DNA of 64,000 bases from JAUIET01 sp964352475 (GTDB lineage Bacteria > Pseudomonadota > Gammaproteobacteria > Pseudomonadales > JAUIET01), in contig CAYGSL010000002.1 in assembly GCA_964352475.1 (NCBI GenBank), positions 111,339 through 175,338 on the forward strand, read 5' to 3'. Below are positions 9,720 to 18,205 of this stretch, piece after piece. The notes below the pieces were generated by a model. The model was not told where the DNA came from. It was given only the letters and a program-made list of their open reading frames with translations, and ran no database searches. The number at the start of each line of letters is the position of its first letter. Position 1 is the first letter of the stretch. A program made the translations under genes and the position numbers.

Positions 9720-9935
9720 ATGCCAAAGTTTTTCTCATCACGACCCAGCGACGACAAGTTTATTCAGGAAAAGGATTCACTGATTCAGGGGCTGGAAGAC
9801 ATAGCAGAATATCTGGGCGATGATGACGCCAAGAAGGTGACCTTGCGACATACGGCGCTGCGCAGTCACGTCAGCGTTGAGTCTGCCAACAGCAAAGAGC
9901 GACCAAGCGAGCTCGAAGAACTCGAAGGCGCTTGA
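9720..9935 (+). CDS. Small hypothetical charged protein
   Basis: This is a 71-residue, highly charged, acidic protein with no signal peptide or membrane segment. I do not recognise a family. The central part (EKDSLIQGLEDIAEYLGDD) could form an amphipathic helix. AAGTAGG lies 6-12 bases before the ATG. The gene is flanked by the lipoprotein hydrolase and, convergently, leuA. No overlapping better frame exists, so a real small gene is reasonable. Confidence 0.6.
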   Translation: MPKFFSSRPSDDKFIQEKDSLIQGLEDIAEYLGDDDAKKVTLRHTALRSHVSVESANSKERPSELEELEGA

Positions 9936-9959
9936 TACTTCAACAGGCGTAACCGCTTT

Positions 9960-11648
9960 TTACGCCAGGGCCGTCTCTGGCTCAGCCGCTATTTCAAACT
10001 GCAAAGGTTGATTGGTGGCACTCAATATCGCCTGTAAAGAAGCCGATACAATGTCCCGGCTTTTGCCAACGCCACAATAACGCTGTCCGTCTACGCTGAG
10101 CTGTACATAGGTAGCGGCGTCTGCACCCGCGCTGTTGCTCAGCGCATGCTCGCTGTATTCCACCAGTACGATTTGCTTACCGCTGTGAATTTGCAAAGCG
10201 TCAACAAAGGCACCCACCACTCCAGTGCCAGTGCCTTGTAAATTAATAGTTTCACCACGATAGATAACGGTGGCGCTCAGTCGCTCCTGCTTGTTTTCAC
10301 GGCTGAGTTGATAGCCTTTTAATTCGTACGGCGTAAACTGCTCAATATACTGCTGGCTGAACAAGGCACCTATTGCCTCGGGGCCTACTTCGGCTTCAGT
10401 AACTTCTGCGTGTTTTTGCACAACGCCGCTGAAATCAATCTGCAGCCAGCGCGGTATTTGCATGCCATGCTCTTGTTCTAACACATAAGCTACACCGCCT
10501 TTGCCGCTCTGGCTATTGATACGGATTACTTCCTGATAAGAGCGGCCGAGATCGGAGGGGTCAATTGGCAGATAGGCCACTTCCCACAGATCGCCTTCTT
10601 CGCGCTTGTTAAGACACTTGCGAATGGCATCCTGATGACTGCCAGAGAACGCGGTAAACACCAACTCACCGGCGTAAGGGTGGCGCGGGTGCACAGGCAA
10701 TTGGGTGCAGGCTTTTACGCAGCGAATAATCTCGTCCATGTTAGACAAGTCAAGCTCAGGGTCTATGCCCTGGCTGTACAGATTCATGGCCATGGTAACA
10801 ATGTCCATGTTGCCGGTACGCTCTCCATTACCAAGCAAGGTTCCTTCTACCCGATCGGCGCCGGCCATTACCGCAAGCTCAGCGGCGGCAACGGCGCAGC
10901 CACGGTCATTGTGCGTGTGCAAACTGATCACAGCAGCATCGCGATTGGCGAGATGCGTGCAAAACCATTCAATTTGATCGGCGTACACGTTGGGGGTGGT
11001 CATCTCTACGGTGGCGGGCAAATTAATAATGCAGGGCTTCTCTGCACTGGGCTGCCATACGTCCATTACGGCGTCGCACACTTCCACGGCGTAATCGATT
11101 TCGGTGCCGGTAAAGCTCTCAGGTGAGTACTGGAAAGTCCAGTCGGTATCCGTTTGTTGCGCCGCACAGGTTTGTACAATCTCTGCGCCGTTTACGGCAA
11201 TGGCTTTGATTCCTTCCCGGTCCAGTTCAAATACCTGTTCACGTTGTACGGTAGAGGTGGAGTTATACAGGTGCATTACGGCAGACTTGGCGCCTTTTAG
11301 TGATTCGAAAGAGCGTTCGATAAGCTCTTTGCGGGCTTGTGTGAGCACCTGCACGGTTACATCATCAGGTATCAGGTCTTCATCAATCAGGCGGCGTACA
11401 AAGTCAAAATCAGGCTGTGAAGCCGCAGGGAAGCCAACTTCAATCTCTTTGAAGCCAACATTGACCAGCAGTTTGAACATTTGCATTTTCTGGGCAACAT
11501 TCATTGGGTCAATCAAGGCCTGGTTGCCGTCGCGCAGGTCCACGCTACACCATGAGGGCGCTTGCGTGATGCGCTTATTCGGCCACTGTCGGTTGGGCAT
11601 GTCCAGGGTTTGGAATACGGGGTATTTGCTGTGGTCAAATCGACTCAT
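9960..11648 (-). CDS. leuA: 2-isopropylmalate synthase (long type)
   Basis: This enzyme condenses acetyl-CoA with 2-oxoisovalerate, the first committed step of leucine synthesis. At 562 residues it fits the longer LeuA type 2 rather than the 523-residue E. coli form. Residues 35-50 hold WCSVDLRDGNQALIDPM with the substrate and metal-binding Arg-Asp. HTHNDRGCAV carries the metal-binding His pair, and VEGTLLGNGERTGN is diagnostic. The C-terminal regulatory LeuA dimer domain is present. The start MSRFDHSKYP is chosen by family similarity. An Lrp-type gene is divergent 134 bp away with operator repeats between them, so leucine-linked control is plausible. Confidence 0.95.
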   Translation of the reverse strand: MSRFDHSKYPVFQTLDMPNRQWPNKRITQAPSWCSVDLRDGNQALIDPMNVAQKMQMFKLLVNVGFKEIEVGFPAASQPDFDFVRRLIDEDLIPDDVTVQVLTQARKELIERSFESLKGAKSAVMHLYNSTSTVQREQVFELDREGIKAIAVNGAEIVQTCAAQQTDTDWTFQYSPESFTGTEIDYAVEVCDAVMDVWQPSAEKPCIINLPATVEMTTPNVYADQIEWFCTHLANRDAAVISLHTHNDRGCAVAAAELAVMAGADRVEGTLLGNGERTGNMDIVTMAMNLYSQGIDPELDLSNMDEIIRCVKACTQLPVHPRHPYAGELVFTAFSGSHQDAIRKCLNKREEGDLWEVAYLPIDPSDLGRSYQEVIRINSQSGKGGVAYVLEQEHGMQIPRWLQIDFSGVVQKHAEVTEAEVGPEAIGALFSQQYIEQFTPYELKGYQLSRENKQERLSATVIYRGETINLQGTGTGVVGAFVDALQIHSGKQIVLVEYSEHALSNSAGADAATYVQLSVDGQRYCGVGKSRDIVSASLQAILSATNQPLQFEIAAEPETALA

Positions 11649-11716
11649 GAGTGAAAATCGCCAATGGTTTTGTTGATTCTCCAAGTATAAGAGAACATGG
11701 CGAGTGATTGATTGCT

Positions 11717-11782
11717 AACTCACTACTAAAAACCGATAGTTGCGCTATAATTCGCTACTAATATACTAAATAGTAGTGAATT
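11717..11782. promoter_or_regulatory. Triple operator repeat for Lrp-type regulator
   Basis: Three copies of a 12-mer lie between leuA and the Lrp gene: AACTCACTACTA at 11717-11728, AATTCGCTACTA at 11749-11760, and the inverted TAGTAGTGAATT at 11771-11782. The last two form a near-perfect dyad with a 10-base AT-rich spacer. TATAAT at 11746-11751 is a good -10 toward the regulator, putting its start of transcription inside the dyad. The inverted copy ends exactly at the regulator ATG. Binding by the adjacent regulator is inferred. Confidence 0.7.
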
Positions 11783-12253
11783 ATGGAGCTGGATCGTACT
11801 GATCGTAAAATACTCGCGTTGATGCAGCAAAATGGGCGCATTAGCAATCTTGAGCTTGCTGAGCAGATTGGGCTGTCGCCTACGCCGTGTTCACGGCGGG
11901 TTAAGCGGCTGGAGGAGTCTGGCATCATTCGCCAGCATGTGACTTTGCTGGATGCGGATAAGCTGGGGCTTGGTATCAAGGTGATTGTGGGTGTGAGTAT
12001 GGACAGGCACACTCCAGAGCGGTTTGATAATTTTGCGGAGCAGATTAGACGGTACCCTGAGGTGGTTGAGTGCAGCATTGTGACGGGGCAGGAGGCGGAC
12101 TTTTTGGTGACGGCTATGTTGCCGGATATGAGTTTTTTTGAGGAATTCTTGTTGGGGCGGTTAACGCGGATTGAGGGGGTGACTGGGGTGCACAGTAGTT
12201 TTGTGCTTCGCAAACTGATTGATCGGACGGAGTTGCCGTTGGATCATATTTGA
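11783..12253 (+). CDS. Lrp/AsnC family transcriptional regulator
   Basis: This is a 156-residue feast/famine regulator. The N-terminal winged helix-turn-helix contains LAEQIGLSPTPCSRRVKRLEESGII, very close to Lrp. The C-terminal RAM ligand-binding domain follows (TGQEADFLVTAMLPD near residue 110). The gene diverges from leuA and probably regulates itself and leuA through the repeats between them. There is no Shine-Dalgarno before the ATG because the operator arm occupies that position, so translation may depend on a leaderless-like or AT-rich initiation region. Confidence 0.93.
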   Translation: MELDRTDRKILALMQQNGRISNLELAEQIGLSPTPCSRRVKRLEESGIIRQHVTLLDADKLGLGIKVIVGVSMDRHTPERFDNFAEQIRRYPEVVECSIVTGQEADFLVTAMLPDMSFFEEFLLGRLTRIEGVTGVHSSFVLRKLIDRTELPLDHI

Positions 12254-12277
12254 ATGTTTGAGGTTTTGTTCTAGTCC

Positions 12278-12389
12278 GGCGCAGGATCTATGGCTCCCAT
12301 GTGGGACACGCCGTGAACCCATCCATGGGGGCTTGATTTTCGACATCCTGTCTCAAACAGTCCCACATGGGAGCCATAGACCCTACGCC
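12278..12389. repeat. Intergenic palindromic element
   Basis: Perfect 20-bp inverted arms occur at 12287-12306 (TCTATGGCTCCCATGTGGGA) and 12361-12380. Imperfect pairing extends 9 bp further out on each side (7 of 9 matched). The 54-bp interior holds a second smaller palindrome, CCCAT-CC-ATGGG. The element fills the space between two convergent genes and could act as a bidirectional transcript end. It looks like a mobile or REP-like intergenic repeat, and I saw no second copy in this window. Confidence 0.75.
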
Positions 12390-12402
12390 TACGATGTGTT
12401 GC

Positions 12403-13134
12403 CTACTTTCTTGTTAGTGAGCTAACAAGAGGAATGGCCATTGAAGGATAATCAGTAATAACACTATCCACACCCATTCGATAAAGCTTCTTCACCACAC
12501 TAGGTTCATTCACTGTCCAGCACGACACATGCATGCCACCGTCCCGGGCATTCTTGACCAGCGCTGGTGTGCACAACTTCCAGTGCGCGCAAAAATAATT
12601 CAGCCCGAGCGTAGTAGCGGTCTTTAAATCACCTTTCGCGGTAGCAACTATACCGCGTTCGATATGTGGCGCCAGCTCACCAACAAAGCGCAACACATTG
12701 GTATTGGAAGAGGTAATAATAATTCGCTTGGCGTCTTTCTTTTTGGCAAAGCGTTCGCTGAGCATTTCTGCCATGCGCTGCATATCGCGCTTGCTGCCAG
12801 GTTTTACTTCTAGCTGATATTTTTTAAGTTCAGGTGTGGAGCTTAATAGTTTCTCCAGGCTTGGTATGCCGATTAGTTTTTTGCCTGGCCACTGCGGGCC
12901 GAAGCGATTGGCGGTCATTTGTTGTAGTTGTTTTGCAGTGTGTGCAGAGACTTTGCCCTTCTTGTTTGTGGTGCGGTTAACGGTGCCGTCGTGCACGATA
13001 ACTATTTGACCGTCGCTGGAAAACTGCAGGTCTACTTCTATTCGCCTGACACCTCGCTCGATGGCGTGTTTGCAACCGGCGATGGTATTTTCCGGGGCTT
13101 CGCCTGCGGCACCTCTGTGACCATAAACTTGCAT
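12403..13134 (-). CDS. Glycerophosphodiester phosphodiesterase
   Basis: This GDPD-family TIM-barrel enzyme hydrolyses glycerophosphodiesters to glycerol 3-phosphate and an alcohol. It is 243 residues with no signal peptide, so cytosolic and UgpQ-like. Catalytic and metal-binding motifs are HRGAAGEAPENT at residues 6-17 (first His plus Glu), EVDLQ near 38, and VHDGTVNRTT near 49 (second His). AGGAG before the ATG supports the start. It converges on the Lrp-type gene across the palindromic element. Confidence 0.9.
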   Translation of the reverse strand: MQVYGHRGAAGEAPENTIAGCKHAIERGVRRIEVDLQFSSDGQIVIVHDGTVNRTTNKKGKVSAHTAKQLQQMTANRFGPQWPGKKLIGIPSLEKLLSSTPELKKYQLEVKPGSKRDMQRMAEMLSERFAKKKDAKRIIITSSNTNVLRFVGELAPHIERGIVATAKGDLKTATTLGLNYFCAHWKLCTPALVKNARDGGMHVSCWTVNEPSVVKKLYRMGVDSVITDYPSMAIPLVSSLTRK

Positions 13135-13158
13135 TTTATCGCTCCTGGTTGGATAGCT

Positions 13159-13863
13159 TTAGTGCAGTGCTAGCACTTTGTGTTCATTGGCGCGTAGCCA
13201 TTTCTGTGCGACTTTCCGTTCAGGGCATATGCTGTCTACTGCGGACCAATACGCGCGCGAGTGGTTCATGTGTACCAGGTGGCAAACTTCGTGGGCTACC
13301 AGATAACGCACGACCTCAGGTGGGCCCAGCATGATTAGCCAGTTGAATTGTATGTCGCCTTCGCGGGTGCAATGGCCCCAGCGTGATTTGGTTTTCTTGA
13401 ATTTTATATTCCGAAGCTTATGGGCAACCTGGGCTTGCTGGGCTAAATCTTTGGCCAGTGGGGTGATGTAGTCTGTGGCTTGTGCTTTTAACCAGCGATG
13501 AAATTCACTTGCGGCATCGGTAAACAAGTCGTCGGCGGGAAGAATCAGTTCCTTCCCACAGATATCGGTTTCAGCATTGGCTACGTGTTTGATCTGCAGC
13601 GATTCGCCAAGATACGGAATGTTTGCGCCATCGCGCAGGCTGTATTGTTCGCTCTTGCGTTGCTGCTCGGCGAGTAACTGTTGTTCTATCCATTCGCGCT
13701 TTTCATGCACGAACTGTTTGATCCAGTAGTTTGGGGTGCGGTTGGGTACGCGCACTTCGGCTTTGCCGTTGCGTACGTAAATAACGGCGGATTTTCTTCG
13801 GGAGCGTTGTACCTCAACGTCGAAGGGCAATTCGGGTTTTATTTTCAGGCTGGAGCCGAGCAT
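13159..13863 (-). CDS. YgjP-like metal-dependent hydrolase
   Basis: This is a 234-residue protein of the YgjP/DUF45 (WLM-related, M48-like) family. The zinc-binding motif HEVCH is near residue 180 and continues HLVHMNHSRAYW, where a third His is expected to bind metal. IKFKKTKSRWGHCTREGDI in the middle is diagnostic of the family. Function is poorly known; a protein or peptide hydrolase is assumed. It lies between recQ and the GDPD gene on the same strand. Confidence 0.88.
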   Translation of the reverse strand: MLGSSLKIKPELPFDVEVQRSRRKSAVIYVRNGKAEVRVPNRTPNYWIKQFVHEKREWIEQQLLAEQQRKSEQYSLRDGANIPYLGESLQIKHVANAETDICGKELILPADDLFTDAASEFHRWLKAQATDYITPLAKDLAQQAQVAHKLRNIKFKKTKSRWGHCTREGDIQFNWLIMLGPPEVVRYLVAHEVCHLVHMNHSRAYWSAVDSICPERKVAQKWLRANEHKVLALH

Positions 13864-13890
13864 ATCTATAAACGTTTTCGTAAGCTGTGC

Positions 13891-15747
13891 CTATAGAGAA
13901 ATATTTTCGCCATAACCGTGGCCAAAGCCGCTGGATGGGTCTTGAAACGATTGTATAACTTCCAGAAATTCGCTGCCGTATTTTTCAAGCTTGGCATCAC
14001 CCACGCCGTTGAGTTGCAGGAAGGCGCTTGGGGACAGTGGTCGGTACTCCATCATTTCCATTAGGGTTGCGTCATGAAAAATAACGTATGGCGGCACACC
14101 TTGTGTTTCGGCAAGTTTGGTGCGGGTTTCTTTCAATGCATCCCACAGTTGATGATCCGATTCGCTTAGCTCACCATACTGGCCTTTGGATTTCTTATTG
14201 CGTGGTTTTTTGCGCAGTGCTTCCTTGGTGTCTTTGCGCATAAAAATGGTTTCTTCACCACGTAAGATAGAGCGGCATTTATCGCTGAGCTTAAGCGCGC
14301 CAAAGGCGTCGAAGTCTACTTCCAGATAAGAGCGTGCGACTAATTGCCGGAACACTGAACGCCATTGGTTGGCGTCCAGGTCTTTGCCTATGCCGTATGT
14401 GCTTAAGGCATCGTGCCCCCACTGCCTAACCTTGTCGGTGTCGCCGCCGCGCAATACGTCAATGATATGGCTTACACCAAAACGTTGACCGCTGCGATAT
14501 ACACAAGACAAGGCTTTCTGTGCGGCTTCAGTGCCATCCCAGGTTTCGATGGGGTTAATGCAGGCATCACAGTTGCCGCATTGTTCAGGACTGTTTTCAT
14601 CGAAATACTGCAACAGCGCATGCCTACGACAGGAGGTAATTTCGCACAGGCCAAGCATCGCGTTCAGCCGGTGTTGCTCTATGCGCTTGAACTCTTCGTT
14701 GCCCTGAGAGTCTTCCATCATCTGGCGCAGCTTGATTACGTCTTGCAAGCCATAGGCCATCCACGCGGTGGCAGGCTCGCCATCGCGGCCGGCGCGGCCG
14801 GTTTCCTGGTAATAGGCTTCGATGCTCTTGGGTAAATCAAGGTGTGCTACGAAGCGTACGTTGGGCTTATCAACACCCATACCAAACGCGATGGTAGCAA
14901 CAATAATCACGCCTTCCTCGCGCAGAAATCGCTGTTGGTTGCGTTGGCGTTTGTCGCTGCTCATGCCGGCGTGGTAGGGCAGGGCGTTAAAACCCTCGCC
15001 GCTCAACCAATCGGCTATGGATTCTACTTTCTTGCGCGACAGGCAATAGACAATGCCGCAGTCTTCACTGTGCTCATTTTTTAGAAAACTGAGTAACTGG
15101 CGTTTTTCATTTTGCTTGTTGGTGATGCGATATTGAATGTTGGGCCTATCAAATCCGCAGATAAATTGTTTGGCGTCTTCCAATTGCAGGCGCAGCACAA
15201 TTTCGCGTCGGGTTCGTTCATCGGCGGTAGCTGTGAGTGCTATACGCGGTACTGTTGGAAATTGCTCGTGCAGCAAATTAAGTTGCAGGTAGTCTGAACG
15301 AAAGTCGTGACCCCATTGCGCAACGCAATGCGCTTCATCTATGGCAAACAAGGCTGGCGTTACGCTGTGCAACATGTCCAGGGTTCGTTGTTGCACCAGT
15401 CTTTCCGGTGCAATGTACAGCAAATCCAGCTGACCGTTGGCGTAGGACTGTTCTACTTCAAAGGCCTGCTGCGCTGACAGGCTGGAGTTAAGAAACCGCG
15501 CATCAACGCCCAATTGGGCAAGCGCATCTACCTGGTCTTGCATCAGCGCAATCAGTGGCGAGATGACAACGGCAGTGCCGTCACGCAATAGCGCGGGCAA
15601 CTGGTAACACATGGATTTACCACCGCCGGTTGGCATCACAACCAGTGCGTCTTTACCTGACGCCACGCGTTGAATAATTTCTTCCTGCGGCTCGCGAAAC
15701 ACGCTGTAGCCGAATACCTGCTGCAGAATTTGCAGCGCCTCAGACAT
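13891..15747 (-). CDS. recQ: ATP-dependent DNA helicase RecQ
   Basis: This is a superfamily 2 3'-5' helicase of recombination and replication fork repair, 618 residues. Walker A MPTGGGKSMCYQLP is near residue 38 and the DEAH box with the aromatic loop (IDEAHCVAQWGHDFR) near 133. The helicase C domain follows with TGRAGRDG. The zinc-binding cysteines are in CRRHALLQYF and CGNCDAC, then a winged helix and a C-terminal HRDC domain (about 525-600). All domains are intact. It lies 5 bp downstream of the thioredoxin lipoprotein gene. Confidence 0.96.
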   Translation of the reverse strand: MSEALQILQQVFGYSVFREPQEEIIQRVASGKDALVVMPTGGGKSMCYQLPALLRDGTAVVISPLIALMQDQVDALAQLGVDARFLNSSLSAQQAFEVEQSYANGQLDLLYIAPERLVQQRTLDMLHSVTPALFAIDEAHCVAQWGHDFRSDYLQLNLLHEQFPTVPRIALTATADERTRREIVLRLQLEDAKQFICGFDRPNIQYRITNKQNEKRQLLSFLKNEHSEDCGIVYCLSRKKVESIADWLSGEGFNALPYHAGMSSDKRQRNQQRFLREEGVIIVATIAFGMGVDKPNVRFVAHLDLPKSIEAYYQETGRAGRDGEPATAWMAYGLQDVIKLRQMMEDSQGNEEFKRIEQHRLNAMLGLCEITSCRRHALLQYFDENSPEQCGNCDACINPIETWDGTEAAQKALSCVYRSGQRFGVSHIIDVLRGGDTDKVRQWGHDALSTYGIGKDLDANQWRSVFRQLVARSYLEVDFDAFGALKLSDKCRSILRGEETIFMRKDTKEALRKKPRNKKSKGQYGELSESDHQLWDALKETRTKLAETQGVPPYVIFHDATLMEMMEYRPLSPSAFLQLNGVGDAKLEKYGSEFLEVIQSFQDPSSGFGHGYGENISL

Positions 15748-15752
15748 GAGAC

Positions 15753-17327
15753 TCAGGCCTCAGAGCTTTGCAAAAACGATTCGCAGTAGCTTTTGGCCTG
15801 CTCGGTAACAGGAAGCGATTGGCAATGCGTTTGTGTGGTGTTGCGAAACTCCGCAAGTGCGGCCATGCGTGGGGCATTGTCACCTGCCCACTCTCGTAAG
15901 CTCTCATCAAGACCTTCCAACCGGGTGCGAGAGCGCTGATACATTGACTTGCTGGTGGCCAATTCGGCAAACACCTCATTGAAACCGCTGCGCACCGCAG
16001 CCAGGTTGTCGGCATCAAGTTCGAGAACGGTTCGCAGGTAATTAACCCCCCACTGGAATCGGGTGGCCGGTCCGCGGGCTTGATCAAAGGCTTTGCGCCG
16101 CCACTCAATGGCAGCATCGGCATTACCGAGCTTCTGTTCGATGTCGGCGAGTTCGCCCATGAAATAATAGACGTATTTAGAGCGTGAGACTTCAGCACTG
16201 AGCAGTTCCTTTGCTTCGGTGAGTTGGCCCGATTCAACGAGCATATTCCCTGTTGCGTTTATTGTGGCATGAAACTTGGGGTCAACGCGATCCATTTTTT
16301 CTGCATCAGATCGTAAAGCGTTGATTCTTGCTAACACACCGTCAGCCAATTCAGCGTCCAGCGCTTTGTTAAGTCCAATCAATGCACGCAAAGACTGAAT
16401 TCGTTGAAACAGCTCTGCGTCAGCATCGTCACTCATGGTTTCATACAAGGTTCGAAACCGGGACTGCAGCTCTGGTGTCAGAATTGCGGCCAGAGATTCG
16501 CCGGTATCCAGAAAAAGATACAGGTTGGACTGCAATCGCTCCGGCTGTGCCAGCACGTCGCTGAGCAGCGTTGCGGCTTGTTGCCTGTCGCTGTCTGCCA
16601 GCTCAAGGTTGCCATCCGAATCTGTGGCAGCCATGAGTTGTTGCTGCAACTGCATCACAGTCAGCCCCGCTTTTTCCTGGTCAGCTGATGCCGGGCAGTG
16701 TCTTGCGGCCGCGGAAAACACCTGGCTTAACACGGCGGGTTCCAGTGGCTCCGGGTCTTGCTGCCAGGAATGTTGCGCTAACAGGCGACATTCAGCCTGG
16801 GTCAGTGCAATCGCAGGCTGGCCTAACTCGGTTAGGATACGTTGCGCCAAATTGCCTACGGGTTGCAGGTCATTAAGCGCGTACTGTAATACGTTGGCGT
16901 AGGCGCCCAAGTCCAGGCCATTGGGAATTCGGGTGAGTTCCTCGCCACTGGTATTAAAGACCACCAGCGTCGGGTAGCCCATCACGCCGTATTGTTCCGC
17001 ATACTTCTGCGCACCGGGCGTGTCGCCGTCTAGATACACGGGCACAAACTGCCGACTGGCCTGAATAAATGACGGTTCCTGGAACACAGTTGCCTTGAGC
17101 TCATGACACGGCGGGCACCACACGGCGCCCCAGTACAGGAATACCGGCTTGTTTTCGGCCGTTGCCCTGGCGAAAGCCTGGTCCACGCTGCCGTCAAACC
17201 AGTGGATACCAGCCGCTGAATGATCAGCTGTGTTCTGCTCGGCTACTTTCTCAGTCTCTCTGTCTGTTGCCGGCTGACCGCAGGCCGCAAGTACCAGTAG
17301 CAAGATTAGTAAGACATGAATATTCAA
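15753..17327 (-). CDS. Thioredoxin-domain lipoprotein with helical C-terminal region
   Basis: This is a 524-residue exported protein. The lipobox VLAAC puts Cys at residue 16. A thioredoxin-fold domain (about 40-155) carries WCPPC, close to DsbD-gamma/thioredoxin_7 proteins, and a cis-Pro in GYPTLVVF. Roughly 360 residues of helical, TPR-like sequence follow (for example AKELLSAEVSRSKYVYYFMGELADIEQKLGNADAAIEW). It probably works as a periplasm-facing thiol-disulfide protein with a scaffolding tail; partners are unknown. recQ is 5 bp downstream. Confidence 0.83.
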   Translation of the reverse strand: MNIHVLLILLLVLAACGQPATDRETEKVAEQNTADHSAAGIHWFDGSVDQAFARATAENKPVFLYWGAVWCPPCHELKATVFQEPSFIQASRQFVPVYLDGDTPGAQKYAEQYGVMGYPTLVVFNTSGEELTRIPNGLDLGAYANVLQYALNDLQPVGNLAQRILTELGQPAIALTQAECRLLAQHSWQQDPEPLEPAVLSQVFSAAARHCPASADQEKAGLTVMQLQQQLMAATDSDGNLELADSDRQQAATLLSDVLAQPERLQSNLYLFLDTGESLAAILTPELQSRFRTLYETMSDDADAELFQRIQSLRALIGLNKALDAELADGVLARINALRSDAEKMDRVDPKFHATINATGNMLVESGQLTEAKELLSAEVSRSKYVYYFMGELADIEQKLGNADAAIEWRRKAFDQARGPATRFQWGVNYLRTVLELDADNLAAVRSGFNEVFAELATSKSMYQRSRTRLEGLDESLREWAGDNAPRMAALAEFRNTTQTHCQSLPVTEQAKSYCESFLQSSEA

Positions 17328-17406
17328 GCAGGTTAACTCCTGTTAAAGCAGCGCGGTGCAAAAAGGTATTATGCTGCCAGACAGCGTAAAACAACAGGGT
17401 AGCTAC

Positions 17407-18201
17407 ATGAGTATTCTTGAGCGATTTCGATTAGATGGCAAGGTGGCACTGGTCACCGGTGGCGGGCGCGGTATTGGCGAGGCCTGTGCGCTGGCGTTTG
17501 CGGAGGCGGGGGCCAACGTGGTGATTGGCGCGCGCACCGAATCGCAACTGGAAATTGTGGCCGAGAAAATACGAGCTATGGGGCAGCGCGCATTGGTCGT
17601 GCCGCTAAACGTGATGAAGGATGACCAGCTGGCGAATTTTGTTGATCAGGCAATGATGGAGTTCGGTCGAATTGATATTCTTGTTAACAACGCAGGTGGT
17701 GGTGCGGGGCCGGCACCGGCATTACAGACGTCAACAAAACAAATGGAGGCTGATTTTCGTTTCAACACCGTATCAGCGTTCGAATTGAGCAAACTGGTAG
17801 CACCACTGATGGTTGAAACGGCTGGTGGCGGCTCTATTGTGAATATCTCATCGGTGGCCGGCAGGCACCCGCACTCTTGTTTCGCAGCCTACGGTGTTGC
17901 GAAAGCATCATTGTCGTTTCTTAGTCAGGAACTCGCCCAGGAATTTGCGCCGAAAGTGCGGGTAAATGCGATTGCGGTCGGTTCTACAAAAACCAGCGCG
18001 CTGGATACGGTGCTTACGCCTGAGATTGAACAGGCCATGGTTGAGTTAACTCCAATGGATAGGCTTGGTGAAGTAGAAGATATTTCCGCCTGCGCCTTGT
18101 ATCTGGCCGCACCAGCGTCGGGCTATTTGACGGGTGATGTGATCCAGGTCAATGGCGGCTTGCAAACATTGAACATGATCATGCCACGCGCCTTCGATTA
18201 A
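17407..18201 (+). CDS. Short-chain dehydrogenase/reductase
   Basis: This is a classical SDR, 264 residues, NAD(P)-dependent. The cofactor motif TGGGRGIGE lies near residue 16, NNAG at about 95, and the catalytic Ser-Tyr-Lys in NISSVAG and YGVAK. It resembles 7-alpha-hydroxysteroid dehydrogenase-like enzymes, but the substrate is not certain. The start MSILERFRLDGKVALVTGG was chosen over an upstream in-frame ATG at 17356. A SnoaL-like gene follows 4 bp later, so the two form an operon, perhaps for steroid or polyketide-like substrates (inferred). Confidence 0.92.
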   Translation: MSILERFRLDGKVALVTGGGRGIGEACALAFAEAGANVVIGARTESQLEIVAEKIRAMGQRALVVPLNVMKDDQLANFVDQAMMEFGRIDILVNNAGGGAGPAPALQTSTKQMEADFRFNTVSAFELSKLVAPLMVETAGGGSIVNISSVAGRHPHSCFAAYGVAKASLSFLSQELAQEFAPKVRVNAIAVGSTKTSALDTVLTPEIEQAMVELTPMDRLGEVEDISACALYLAAPASGYLTGDVIQVNGGLQTLNMIMPRAFD

Positions 18202-18205
18202 GCTC

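Noticed and set aside
9946..9966. GGCGTAA/TTACGCC hairpin at the leuA end
   Set aside because: The stem is 7 bp and includes the leuA stop, and no T-run follows on either strand, so a terminator call is weak.
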